In this document: positions 1 to 12,591 of the stretch, piece after piece
Position numbering within the stretch: position 1 is the stretch's first letter
Layout of the letters: the number at the start of each line of letters is the position of its first letter
Assembly (NCBI GenBank): GCA_028583405.1
Contig: JAPTMU010000122.1
Coordinates: forward strand, 62,001 to 126,000
DNA length: 64,000 bases
Direction of reading: 5' to 3'
Source: Pogonophryne albipinna
Lineage: Eukaryota > Chordata > Actinopteri > Perciformes > Artedidraconidae
Translations under genes and position numbers: made by a program
The notes under the pieces: generated by a model
Database searches by the model: none
Told to the model about the DNA's origin: nothing
What the model saw: only the letters and a program-made list of their open reading frames with translations

Positions 1-49
1 ATCAATTATTGACCCAAATAATCGAGATTATGATTTTTGCCATAATCGA
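1..49. mobile_element. Right terminus of a hAT-like MITE (cut by window edge)
   Basis: The sequence ends in ATAATCGAGCAGCCCTA, close to the right terminus of the element at 157-1559 (AATCGTGCAGCCCTA). The left part is outside the window, so neither length nor target duplication can be judged. The family assignment is inferred from the shared terminus only. Confidence 0.5.
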
Positions 50-517
50 GCAGCCCTAACATCTAGTTACCACCGTTTTAATGCACTTCAATTCAGCTGC
101 ATTCAACATGATTTACACACAAACGTGCAGCCATACACTCCAAATGAACCCACAAATAGGGCTGAACGATTAATCGATTTTAAATCGAAATCGCGATTTG
201 AAATGATGCAATTATCAAATCGCAAAGCCTGCGATTTTTTCTTCTTCTTGTGTGTCAGTCATCCACACCAATCAGAAGTGCTGTGCTCCACATGTACCAG
301 CCATTGTTAACCAATCAGAAGTGGCCCATGATAGAAGGTGATGGACAGATTGATCCAATCACCTGCCAAGTGCTTCTGAAAGTGCCTGCCCTTTCCAAAT
401 GGCTTCCAATGGAGCTTTAGATGCTTTGGTGAAACAAAGCATCTGAGTCAGGTTAGTAAAGCTCCATCACATGTTTCTATTACAGGGAGAATCTGAAACT
501 GAAGCTTGACTTTAAAG

Positions 518-1327
518 TAGGGATGTCCCGATCACATTTTTTTGCTCCCGATCCGATTCCGATCATTTGATTTTGACAATCTGCCGATACCGATTTTTCC
601 CGATCCGATCTTTATGCAATGCATTAAGAGGAAAAAAAAGGTAACAGATAATGGCTGGTCATCCAACGCGATGAGTTCAGCTATCTTGACTGTTATTTGT
701 TTGGCCTTTTCACTGTTCTGGGGCAGTTTCTCTTTCCTTTTAAAAGTCTCTGAAAGTGTCGGTTGTTTCAGTGCCGTTACCTGAGTGGCCGCTGTGTACT
801 CGTCCTGTTGTTGTTGGTGTTTGTTTCTCCGGTAGCGTATTAGATTGGTCGTGTTGAACTTAGCTCTGTTCTTTCCACCACGCGGAACCTCCGCCTTGCA
901 AACATTGCATCTGGCTGTTACACTGCCTTCGCTTTCAATTTTATAATACTTCCAAACTCCTGACATTTTCTCTGTCCCGAGTCCCGAGTCACCAGCTGAA
1001 CGTAGCCTCTCGTTAGCTTACTGCTAGACACTGCGCGCCCACTCTGTTGCCAGCTTTGAGAGAACTAAGCAACCAGGTCTGAAAACAAGCCCAAAAGAAG
1101 CAACACATACATGATGTTGTGTCATTTCAAACCAAAACTAAGGCCTCAGGATGACTTTAAGACGTGAACATGGTCATTTTTGTTTTGTAACATTAAATAA
1201 ATAAAAAAAAAATATTAAAAAAAAAAAAAAAAAAAATCCCGATCCCCGATTTTTTTTCTCCCGATCTTTTGAAAATCACGTGATCGGCTCCGATCCCCGA
1301 TCACGTGATCGGATCGGGACATCTCTA
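518..1327 (-). mobile_element. Internally deleted hAT element nested in another hAT element
   Basis: The ends are TAGGGATGTCCCGATC at the left and GATCGGGACATCTCTA at the right, flanked by a perfect 8-bp duplication CTTTAAAG (510-517 and 1328-1335). It lies wholly inside the element at 157-1559, so it inserted later. It keeps the start of a BED-zinc-finger transposase on the minus strand (966 to about 640) and then runs into non-coding subterminal CCGATC-rich sequence, so it is an internal-deletion derivative. An A-rich run lies at 1201-1236. Confidence 0.88.
532..966 (-). pseudogene. N-terminal remnant of hAT transposase (BED zinc finger)
   Basis: An open frame of 144 codons starts at an ATG at 964-966. 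Residues 1-50 resemble a BED-type DNA-binding zinc finger: aromatic SGVWKYY, a CNVC knuckle (C-x2-C) and a distal NLIRYRRNKH segment. In functional BED fingers two metal-binding histidines are expected in the last segment; here the first appears to be tyrosine, so zinc binding is probably damaged. After about residue 110 the frame runs into the element's right subterminal region and loses all similarity to a transposase catalytic domain. It is a decayed relic inside the deleted element at 518-1327. The assignment rests on the motif and on the hAT-type termini. Confidence 0.7.
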
Positions 1328-1567
1328 CTTTAAAGCAACCCAACGGAAGTTTCATGTAAGTTTAGTTCTTTCACTCGTAGCTCGGGCTGCGGGGGTGCTA
1401 GAGACGGGAGTACGTTGATACGACCTTCCTAGCCGGAGACATGGCCGCATTGTACAATAAACTTCCGTTGGGTCGCTTAAAAACAAATATCGCAAATCGA
1501 ATCGCAATATCTGTCAGAAAAATCGCAATTAGATTATTTCCCCAAATCGTGCAGCCCTACCCACAAA

Positions 1568-2595
1568 TATGTCATAAAACTACTGCTCTACTTGTTTCTT
1601 CCTTCACTGCACGCAAAGAGAGGATGAGTGATCCAGGAGTGGTGATCAGAAATGGGTCAACAGTCTTTATCACCGTTCCAGACGCTGGCAGCAATAACAG
1701 AAGCAGTGGACACATCACAAAGAATTAATGATGGATTCAGCAGGAGAGATTCATCGTGACTGACCTAATACAACTCCTTAGGCTTGTCAGGTTTAGTTTT
1801 ACTTTTAATATACAATACGTGTCATATAGAAAATCAATAATGGCATGTTGAGCTTACATGCTTTCTGCAGATGTTGCATGACTTGTTCCCCCCTTTCATT
1901 TGATGTTTTATTACAGTCATGTTTGCTATAGGTTGCCGAGGGTTTGCATGCCCTTGTGTTTAAAGGTTAAAGTAGAGTTTAAAACTGTGATCAACACTTT
2001 CTTATTTGATAAATGGCACGGCGCTGACGATGAATTAGAACAGCAACATGTCGAGACCTTGAGAAACCCATTTGGTGTAATTACCCGACGATAATAAGAT
2101 GATAAATCATAATCCTGAGAAAAAGGCGTCAAAGTCAAGACCTTAAAGTAATGAGATCAACACAGATGGAGAACTTTGGTTATAGTGCCCTGCGTAATTC
2201 ACTGTTAATACATCCAATTAGCCGTGGTGCATGCTCACAGTTCGGATAGACTCTGAGAGGAATGGAGGAGGCGTGTTTGCACAAATGGACTCTTCCCTCT
2301 CTTCCTGTGATTTGAGCAGGCTGAAGTGCAGGAATCATCCGAGGAGCAGCTGACTCTATTCAGACCTAATGGCTGCAGCTGAGACTCATTCACAGCCACA
2401 ATAGTGCGGCTGATTTCTTCCAAGACGCCCAGATCCGCCACTTCAGCCGTCTGCGGTTTGAGAAGCTTCTCCTTCTTCCACTGACGCTTCTCTACAGCTC
2501 CTTGGAGCGTTGGAGTATTGTGAGCCTGGTGTGTGCAGAAGATGTCGATTGTGATCCTTACATCTTTTTTAAAGGCTTGCTGAGGCAGAGCAAAC
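1568..2595. other. cask: CASK intron 1, no recognisable feature
   Basis: Unique-looking AT-rich intronic DNA. Only short unrelated open frames are present, and I see no splice-flanked exon, RNA gene or repeat here. Confidence 0.6.
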
Positions 2596-2800
2596 CTCAT
2601 CTCCTGCAGATTAGATTCATTTTATTGATCCCAAATTGGGAAACATGTTCTGTTACTTCAGCATGTAAACAAGGGATAGACAGAGGGGGGAAGGAGGGGC
2701 TGCAGCCCAGGCAGTGTGAGGAACATACAGGGCTTTGAACATGAAAGCATGGAGACATGTCCCAGGAGAGACACTACAGTGTGTCCAGAGCTTTTCTGAT
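2596..2800. repeat. Fragments of dispersed repeats
   Basis: A TTTATTGATCCCAAATTGGG motif (about 2618) recurs as TTTATTGATCCCAATTTGGG near 19598 and looks like the end of a dispersed element. It is followed by a stretch (GCTGCAGCCCAGGCAGTG to GGAGACATGTC) that matches the inner part of the TTAA element at 62021-62435. Both are truncated pieces, and the family of the first is not assigned. Confidence 0.55.
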
Positions 2801-2860
2801 CCTAAGCAACCTGTCGTCTTCTCCTTTGTGTGCGTGTGTGTCTGTCTGACAGACACACAC

Positions 2861-5572
2861 GTATGAGGGGCCGTGCAGGCCGTAATTCATACTGGTCCTC
2901 TCACGCACATACATTCTCCTTATACATACATACATTTTCACTCTCACACACGTATATATTTACACTCACACATTCATACATTTTGCTCTCATATTATCAT
3001 ATTTCAATGCACACATTCATATATTGTCACTCACACATTCATGCATTTTGTTCTCATATTCATATATTTTAATGCTCATATTTATACATTTTGCTCTCAT
3101 GCACATCATTCAATGTTTACATTTAATATTATAAATAATATATGCATGTATGAACACAATGTATGTATGCAAGAGAAGAATGTGTGTATGTATGAAGACA
3201 ATATATGTATGCAAGAGAAGAATGTGTGTATGTATGAAGACAATATGTGTATGCAAGAGAAGAATGTATGTATGTGTGAGAGAAAGTATAGTGGAAACTG
3301 AAGGAGTATGGTTGAAACGGAAGGCAGGTCATTATCGCGCTGTGATTGGCTCAGAAGGTCAAGCGGGGCGGGCTCATGTTCAGAACTTTGGATTCAAATC
3401 AACATGACGGAGGGAGATGAATCCGTGTATCTACGGACCATTTGTTTTTCTTTATTAAACAAGTAAACGGAAGAGCGTCTGAGAGGCGTTTTTGCCCTTT
3501 TGCTTTTTACCTTACTAAATGGTCTAATGGTCAGTGGGGGGCGAAACTCGCGGAAGTGATTTCAAAACAAAAAGCACTCGTTTGCTTGGAACGCTGATAT
3601 TATAAACAAGGGGAAACTAGGGGAATTTAGCGATCACAACGAAAACGGCCAAGACACACATTGAGCCCAGAAAATGAATGTTATTTGAATGAATGTTATA
3701 CAGCGGTTCTGCACTGCGGTCACCTCAGCAGTCTCTCGAGTTTTTTTTTCAAATCAGCAGCTATTTTTTCCCCTGCTATATTTGATGATCGATACAAATA
3801 TTTGTTACCACAAGTTCTCAATAAAAGTGACACTGTTGGACTCGGTACTCCTTGGACTACTACCACAAGTACAATCAAGTAGCCTACTTTTACTGTGTAC
3901 TTTTTTGAGTAATCTTTTGTCAAACTCCACCCATGAGTACAAAAAATCATTTTATCTTTCATCAAAGAGGGCAGAAAACATGCATTATTGTACTCTGGAG
4001 GGGAGTTTGACAGAGTATTACTCAAATAGTACACAGTAAAAGTACTTCATTGTATTTGTGGTAGTTTAACAAGTACTGAGTCCAACGGTACCAACTTTAT
4101 TAAGAACTTATGGCTAAAAATTATTTGATCCCTCGTCAAATATAGCATAAGCTCTTGTACTACCGTCAGCGCCGCTTCTCTGCGATTACCGTAAAGACGC
4201 TATTAATCGCGCACTCCAAAATGAAGAGCTGCTCATTTGACCAAACAAATGCGAGAGACGGCTGAGTTGACCGCAGTCAATATCATTAAGAACTAATGGT
4301 AAAATTGTCTTTTTATCATTCATCAAAGATAGCAGAAAACATGCATTATGTAGGCTACTATGGAGGGGACTTTGACAGAGGATTACTCATAAAGTACACA
4401 GTAAAAGTAATTCATTTTATTTTTGGTAGCAGTCAAACTAGTACCGAGTCCAACAGTGTCACTTTTATTAAGAACTTGTGGTAACAAATATTTGTATCGA
4501 TCATCAAATATAGCAGGGAAAGAGCTGCTGATTTGAAAAAAAAACTCGAGAGACGGCTGAGTGACCGCAGTGCAGAACCGCTGTATAGTTTAAATCTCCT
4601 AACAATGTTGTCCATTTTAGACACAGGCTTATTATATTTACAGCCTTAATAACGTTCATTTTCTGGGCTCAATGTGTGTCTTGGCCGTTTTCTTTGTGAT
4701 CGCTAAATTCCCCTAGTTTCTCCTTATTTATAATATCAGCGATCCAAGCAAACGAGTGCTTTTTGTTTTGAAATCACTTCCGCGAGTTTCGCGGCGCCCC
4801 CCCCCCCTCGCTCCAATGACCAATAGACCATTTAGTAAGGTAAAAAGCAAAAGGGCAAACACGCCTCTCAGACGCTCTTCCGTTTACTTGTTTAATAAAG
4901 AAAAACAAATGGTCCGTAGATACACGGATTCATCTCCCTCCATCATGTTGATTTGAATCCAAAGTTCTGAACATGAGCCCGCCCCGCTCGACCTTCTGAG
5001 CCAATCACAGCGCGATAATGACCTGCCTTCCGTTTCAACCATACTCCTTCCGTTTCCACTATACTTTCTCTCACACATACATACATTCTTCTCTTGCATA
5101 CACATATTGTCTTCATACATACATACATTCTTCTCTTGCATACACATATTGTCTTCATACATAAATACATTCTTCTCTTGCATACATATATTGTCTTCAT
5201 ACATACACACATTCTTCTCTTGCATACACATATTGTCTTCATACATACATACATTCTTCTCTTGCATACACATATTGTCTTCATACATACACACATTCTT
5301 CTCTTGCATACACACATTGTCTTCATACATACATACATTGTCTTCATACATGCATATATTATTTATAATATTAAATGTAAACATTGAATGAATGTGCATG
5401 AGAGCAAAATGTATAAATATGAGCATTAAAATATGATAATATGAGAGCAAAATGTATGAATGTGTGAGTGTAAATATATACGTGTGTCAGAGTGAAAATG
5501 TATGTATGTATAAGGAGAATGTATGTGCGTGAGAGGACCAGTATGAATTACGGCCTGCACGGCCCCTCATAC
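2861..5572. mobile_element. 2.7-kb fold-back (palindromic) element
   Basis: A giant inverted repeat. The left arm (2861 to about 3846) begins GTATGAGGGGCCGTGCAGG and the right arm (about 4437 to 5572) ends with its complement. Many internal blocks pair, including the segment at 3405-3530 with 4825-4945 and that at 3545-3845 with 4437-4790. The arms differ in copy number of a roughly 40-bp tandem unit (ATGCAAGAGAAGAATGT...): about three copies at 3165-3280 against about six at 5085-5345. The centre (3850-4435) contains a second, shorter inverted repeat (3890-3955 against 3990-4055). A 6-bp CACACG flanks both ends, but the flanks are CA-rich, so this target duplication is uncertain. No transposase frame is visible. 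Confidence 0.8.
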
Positions 5573-5946
5573 ACACGCACACATGCACGCACACATACAC
5601 ATACACACATGCATACACATACACGCACATACACACACACACATACATACGCACACATACACACGCACACGCACACACACATACACACACACATACACAC
5701 ACACATACACACACACATACGCACATGCACACACATACACACACATACACACATGCATACACACACATACACACATGCATACACACACACATACGCACAT
5801 GCACACGCACACACACACACACGTACGCATGCACGCACACATACACACACACACATACATACACACACATACACAGACACACATACATACACACACATAC
5901 ATACACACACACATACACACATGCACATACACATACACACACACAC
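5573..5946. repeat. Degenerate CA/CATA-rich microsatellite tract
   Basis: About 370 bp of imperfect CACACA, CATACA, CACGCA and CATGCA words, directly abutting the fold-back element. It is open in several frames only because alternating purine-pyrimidine DNA lacks stops; these frames are not genes. Confidence 0.95.
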
Positions 5947-6359
5947 CATGAATTCCTTTCCTTCAGCGTAAGCAGAAAATACATGGATACAAATCTTTAA
6001 ATCATTTTAAACCGCCTTGTTTTATATATAAGTTTGCAGTTGTTTTCGCACAGAAAATAAGATGCAATTTGAGAAACACGAAGCTTGTCTTTCTAAATTA
6101 ACTTTATTGTGCACTGCCTCAGTTTCAGCCAACTTTCTTTTTCCCTCAAGTTATCTCCTGATTCAGCCTCTCTATTTCTACCACATCGCCTCCTCCTCCT
6201 GTTTGTCGCAGCTCCTCGAGCACCGCTTGACATTTGGGTGGGGGGGGGGGTGGGTTCAGAGGTCAGAGGTTAGGGACTATATGAGGAGGGAGATAAGGCC
6301 GCAGCAGTGGAGAAACACTGCATTACTAATGAGAAACCTTTGACCCAGAGTACCTGCTG

Positions 6360-6790
6360 CAACTCAGTGAGAGAAGAGATTCACTCTGACTGGAGTTTAG
6401 TTTCTCAAGTACTTCCTGAAATTGACCGATGTATTGTTTGCAAGCTGTCTTTCATATTTCCCCATGGAGCGCCACAGCTCTCAGACAAAGGGGATTTAGA
6501 GAAATGTTGAAGAAAGAGGTTGATTTTTGTCACTTTTTCCCTCATTTCCAGTTGCTTTGTACAGCTATTTGACGACATGATTATCAAAGTAGTCAATACA
6601 TGTTGCTGTTTCTTCTAAAAGTAACTGAAAATGGCTTTTAGATTCAAAATATTAGAGGATCTGTACCAAAAACAATATCTTTTAATAAGGTTTATAGCCC
6701 AGGACTGCAGCTCCACACTACTTCATTCAGATATTTACACATATTTATCCTTTAACAAATATTCTCTTAGTGCTAATTTGAATAATAATA
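6360..6790. repeat. Dispersed repeat, inverted partner of 10330-10890
   Basis: The segment (for example CCCATGGAGCGCCACAGCTCT, TTGATTTTTGTCACTTTTTCC and CAGGACTGCAGCTCCACA) reappears as a diverged reverse complement at 10330-10890, about 3.5 kb away. Both copies contain only short frames. It is probably an old interspersed element of unknown family or an inverted local duplication. Confidence 0.7.
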
Positions 6791-6946
6791 ATCCTTATAT
6801 TTATTATAGCGCTTTATCAATGACTCTCAAAGCGCTTTACAAATACACATTACACACACAGATCATACATGTAATGGTCATCTACTGTGGACAATACCCA
6901 CAGGAGCAAGTTCAGGTGAAGTGTCTTGCCCAAGGACACAATGCAC
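6785..6946. repeat. SINE/LINE-tail-like dispersed repeat
   Basis: It contains TTATTATAGCGCTTTATCAA, CAAAGCGCTTTACAA and AAGTGTCTTGCCCAAGGACA. These words are typical of a widespread fish interspersed repeat with a conserved 3' part. It runs into a TG microsatellite (6947-6985). I recognise the pattern but do not assign a family name. Confidence 0.5.
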
Positions 6947-7210
6947 TGTGTGTGTGTGTGTGGTGTGTGTGTGTGTGTGTGTGTGTTGCACTCGGAAGCA
7001 TCTAGTGAAATAAATACTTGTCATGTGACGGTGACACGGGGTCACTGAGGAATGTTTCTAACTCTCTCCGTGTGTGTGTCAGAGTATTATAGAGGTCTGC
7101 ATGCATTGATACAGCAGCAGCTAAGAAACGTTGCACAATCCCCATGCTCACGGTTTACTCAGCAACATTTACTGTAGTGTTTATTTCAGTCTCCAGCTTG
7201 ATCTATGTTT

Positions 7211-8640
<1,430 letters not shown>

Positions 8641-8654
8641 CATGACTAAACGTC

Positions 8655-9735
8655 ATCACGCCCAACATTAGCCACCTTTAGCTTAGCGGTGGTGACGTGA
8701 AGTCATGTGACAGTGCTGTAGTTCCTTTATAGCCCAACATTAGCTTCCTTTAGCTTAGCGGTGGTGAAGTGAAGTCATGTGACCGTGCTGTAGTTCCTTT
8801 ATAGCCCAACATTAGCTTCCTTTAGCTTAGCGGTGGTAAAGTGAAGTCATGTGACCGTGCTGTAGTTCCTTTATAGCCCAACATTAGCCACCTTTAGCTT
8901 AGCGGTGGTGAAGTGAAGTCATGTGACCGTGCTGTAGTTCCTTTATAGCCCAACATTAGCCTCCTTTAGCTTAGCGGTGGTGATGTGAAGTCATGTGACC
9001 GTGCTGTAGTTTCTTTATATTCCAACAATAGCCACCTTTAGCTTAGCGGTGGTGATGTGAAGTCATGTGACTGTGCTGTAGTTCCTTTATAGCCCAACAT
9101 TAGCCACCTTTAGCTTAGCGGTGGTGACGTGAAGTCATGTGACCGTGCTGTAGTTCCTTTATATCCCAACATTAGCCTCCTTTAGCTTAGAGGTGGTGAC
9201 GTGAAGTCATGTGACCGTGCTGTAGTTCCTTTATAGCCCAACATTAGCCTCCTTTAGCTTAGCGGTGGTGATGTGAAGTCATGTGACCGTGCTGTAGTTT
9301 CTTTATATCCCAACAATAGCCACCTTTAGCTTAGCGGTGGTGATGTGAAGTCATGTGACTGTGCTGTAGTTCCTTTATAGCCCAACATTAGCCACCTTTA
9401 GCTTAGCGGTGGTGAAGTGAAGTCATGTGACCGTGCTGTAGTTCCTTTATAGCCCAACATTAGCCTCCTTTAGCTTAGCGGTGGTGATGTGAAGTCATGT
9501 GACCGTGCTGTAGTTTCTTTATATCCCAACAATAGCCACCTTTAGCTTAGCGGTGGTGATGTGAAGTCATGTGACTGTGCTGTAGTTCCTTTATAGCCCA
9601 ACATTAGCCACCTTTAGCTTAGCGGTGGTGACGTGAAGTCATGTGACCGTGCTGTAGTTCCTTTATATCCCAACATTAGCCTCCTTTAGCTTAGAGGTGG
9701 TGACATGAAGTCATGTGACCGTGCTGTAGTTTGTT
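8655..9735. repeat. 72-bp minisatellite, about 15 copies
   Basis: The unit (TTAGCTTAGCGGTGGTGA, then GTGAAGTCATGTGACCGTG, then TTCCTTTATAGCCCAACAT, then TAGCC and CTCC/CACC) repeats every 72 bp; for example AGCGG starts at 8685 and 8757. Variant marks recur in blocks (TTTCTTTATATCCCAACAATAG near 9010, 9300 and 9515), showing higher-order duplication. Nearly every unit carries TCATGTGAC, an E-box/M-box-like site. A second array with the same unit lies at 54548-55163. Confidence 0.95.
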
Positions 9736-10063
9736 TATGTTCCTTACCTTCTGTATTTATACTTCAACTATTATACAAGTGGTGTTGAGACGTAGATATT
9801 ATCCTGCAGAACAAAACCAAAAAAGAAGTACCATAAACAAAAATCTTATTTCCTGCAATATTCCGAAATCCAATTATAATAAACTTTTTGTGGAAGCAGC
9901 CTAAAGTCATCACTGCACCACTCTATCAGAACGTATAGAAAATAGATTTATAGTATTGTGTGCCTGCTGCTGCCAGCATACGGTTTTTATATATAAAAAA
10001 AAAATCTATTTCTGTTTGTATCTGCAGCAGCTACTCTCTTTCCTCCCTACTGCTAAACTCAAT

Positions 10064-10067
<4 letters not shown>

Positions 10068-10156
<89 letters not shown>
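10068..10156. repeat. (CA)n microsatellite
   Basis: An 89-bp pure CA run in CASK intron 1. The flanking intron (9736-10067 and 10157-10329) shows no other feature. Confidence 0.98.
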
Positions 10157-10157
<1 letters not shown>

Positions 10158-10329
10158 CCAGATGTCTGTTTTGTGTTGTTGCGTTTGCTCTATGTTTGGC
10201 TGTGTCTGCAAAGTTGTAAACTACTTCTTGATTCTAAAAATGTAACGATAACAAATGAACATACAGCTGTGTTTATCAACAACAACAGATTGTAGGTCAG
10301 TTACACTCTGTATCTGTAGGAGAAATGCT

Positions 10330-10890
10330 AAATCTGACAATATCTGTCTTTAAAGACAATGCTAAGGCTCTACAATTAATCAAAGTTCTATTGAAATATG
10401 GACTAGTGCATTATCAAAATAGCAGTAAGAGAATCTTTTTTAAAGGATAAATATGTGACAATATTGTGGAGCTGCAGTCCTGAGCTACAGCATTAATTAA
10501 AAGGGATTTTTACTGTACAGATTCTGTTAAAACAATCTAACTATGGTGATTTTAATATATATTTGTCCATGGTAATGTTTTAAAATGTATCACTCCCTCC
10601 TTCAAATGATATTGCAATATTAGTCAAACGTTTTTTGTTTCATTTCATGCAGCCCTTTTTGATGTACTTTAAGACGAAACAGCAGCACATATTGACTACT
10701 TTGATAATCATGTCGTCTAATAGCTGTACAAAGCGACTGGAAATAAAGGAAAAAGTGACAAAAATGATTCTCTTTCTTCCACATTTCTCTCAATCCTCTT
10801 TGTCTGAGAGCTGTGTTGCTCCATGGGGAAATATGAAACGCAACAACAGCTTGCAAACAATACATTTGTCAATTTCAGAGAATCAAACTA
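10330..10890. repeat. Dispersed repeat, inverted partner of 6360-6790
   Basis: A diverged reverse complement of 6360-6790. Shared words include GTGGAGCTGCAGTCCTGAG, AAAAGTGACAAAAATGATT and CTCCATGGGGAAATATGAAA. Together the two copies form an inverted pair with a loop of about 3.5 kb. Confidence 0.7.
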
Positions 10891-11482
10891 TGTGAACTCC
10901 ACAGTGTTGTGAGTGCAGGAGCAGCTTTATGTAGGAGTTCCTGCTGTAATGCTCTGACCTGTGAGCTTGTTCATTTTAACCCTCAAGCTTTGGAGGGCGC
11001 TCAATGTGTGCGCCTGCAACCCTGGCAATGAGAAGCCAAGTGCATTCTGGTCTTACAATACAATACAGCTTTATTTATGAAGTACTTTAAAACCTCCAGC
11101 CCAAAGTGCTATACAGTCAAACAAACAAGAATTTTAAGATAAAGTCCGAATTTTGAGATTTTGAGAAAAAGTCAGAATTTTGAAAAAAAGTCAGACTGTT
11201 GAGATTTTCAGAACAAAAACAACATTTTGAGAAAAAGTCAGTATTTTGTACATGACAGGAGGATGATTACCTAAGACCCGGTACTCCTCCATCTTGTGAC
11301 TGTGTAACTCCCTCTCTTGGATATCAGCATGTGAAGGACACTGTTCAGGAACTAGTTGATGCTCTGTATGTGATGACTCCTTCCATTCTGGAGAGGATCA
11401 CAGATACTTGGATCCTGAGACTGAAGCTCAAGCCGGGGACCAGTGATATTTTTCTAACAGTTTTTTTGTCTGTGTTTTAAAG
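10891..11482. other. cask: End of CASK intron 1 with repeat debris
   Basis: A TTTATTTATGAAGTACTTTA word near 11072 resembles a dispersed fish repeat, and 11130-11250 is a low-complexity tract of AAAAAGTCAGAATTTTGAGA words. The last 20 bases (T-rich, ending TTTTAAAG) form the acceptor of CASK exon 2. Confidence 0.6.
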
Positions 11483-11595
11483 GGGTCCCTTCAGCGTGGT
11501 GCGGAGATGCATCAACAGAGAGACGGGGCAGCAGTTCGCGGTCAAGATCGTGGACGTGGCCCAGTTCACCTCCAGCCCCGGACTCAGCACCGAGG
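11483..11595 (+). CDS. cask: CASK coding exon 2 (kinase glycine loop and VAVK lysine)
   Basis: 113-bp exon between acceptor TTTTAAAG and donor G/GTAAGA. The first base completes a split codon (AA/G, Lys) from exon 1, which lies outside the window. It encodes [20 protein letters not shown] and continues [17 protein letters not shown], ending with the first base of an Asp codon. This is the glycine-rich-loop/beta3 part of the CaM-kinase-like domain of CASK, a MAGUK scaffold of synapses and epithelial junctions that binds neurexin, Mint1 and Veli. The FAVK lysine equals Lys41 of mammalian CASK. The protein matches the mammalian sequence as I know it almost completely (Gln for Lys after VDVA). 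The call is very secure; whether this is the caska or caskb paralogue cannot be decided here. Confidence 0.97.
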
Positions 11596-11654
11596 GTAAG
11601 AGAGCTGTTGTTATTCATAAAGATAACTGAAGATATCATATATATCTTAACCTA

Positions 11655-11965
11655 CAAGTCTCAAGCAAGTCCCAAGTTACTGTGGTGAGAGTCAAGCAAG
11701 TCACAAGCAAAGCCATACGAGATTCTGATGAATAACCCCAGTTTCCGCATTTACATCAGTAAAGTAAAGTAAACAGACAGTGGTTATGAAAAGTTGAGTT
11801 TTATTTCCAATATTAACAACAATGTAAAGTCCTTTCGAGTCATCTGTCTCAAGCCTAAGTCAAGTCTGAAGTCATGAATACCAAGTCAAAGTCAAGTCGA
11901 GTCTTTTATCAATGTTAGTCCAGCAAGTGCCAAGTCCAAAAATATGCTACTCGAGTCCCCCACCT
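11655..11965. repeat. CAAGTC-rich dispersed element
   Basis: Dense AAGTC/GAGTC words (CAAGCAAGTCCCAAG, CAAGTCAAAGTCAAGTCGAG) end in CTCGAGTCCCCCACC, next to CASK exon 2. It resembles a common fish MITE whose terminus reads GGGGGACTCGAGTC. The second terminus is not clear, so I call it only a repeat. The following 300 bp up to the CA run show nothing else. Confidence 0.55.
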
Positions 11966-12282
11966 CCTAACTAAAGATATCATATACCAACTATGAGCAC
12001 TATATATGTCGTAATAACTGTGCAATATATACCTGGCTGCTATACCTGTATCTTCAGAAATGTTACAGGATGGGTATCGTGTAAGTTTTATTCATGCTTC
12101 TCAGTCAACATTAAGCTGGCTCTAACAATTTCCCCTCTATGGGACGCATACAGATATTCTGATTCTGATAGCTTTTCCCCACTCTGCTTCACACTAAGAG
12201 TTAATGCAGGGAGAGGTCGGATGTTTGTCCTTGTTTGTGTTTGTTTGTCCACGCTGGACTGCTTGTTATTCTCTCTGTTGCT

Positions 12283-12441
<159 letters not shown>

Positions 12442-12591
12442 TGGAGTTTCAGTTCAATGGAAGTCTTCTTCTGTTGTCTTTGGGCTGTTTGCTTTGAAGC
12501 AGTTCCTTCTGAAGACTTGCAAAGGTCACCTTCACAGTACTTTCCAGGAAAGAAGTATTTCATTTATTCACTGAGCAAACCTTTTATTTAT

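Larger units (their letters stand above)
157..1559. mobile_element. hAT-type non-autonomous element with 8-bp target duplication
   Basis: The terminal inverted repeats are TAGGGCTGAACGATT at the left and AATCGTGCAGCCCTA at the right. The element is flanked by a perfect 8-bp direct repeat CCCACAAA (149-156 and 1560-1567), the length typical of hAT transposition. Subterminal stretches are rich in AAATCG/CGATTT words. The interior carries a second, younger element (518-1327), so its own length is about 585 bp. No transposase frame of its own is visible. Confidence 0.88.

Noticed and set aside
5484..5987. Cys/Val- or His/Thr-rich proteins over CA/TG tracts
   Set aside because: Alternating dinucleotides lack stop codons in most frames; these are microsatellite artefacts, as at 7186-7668, 12088-12574 and 19291-19649.
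8655..9735. CRISPR-like array of regular repeats
   Set aside because: Direct 72-bp tandem repeats without unique spacers in vertebrate intronic DNA; a minisatellite, not CRISPR. The same applies to the 57-, 37-, 27- and 23-bp arrays.
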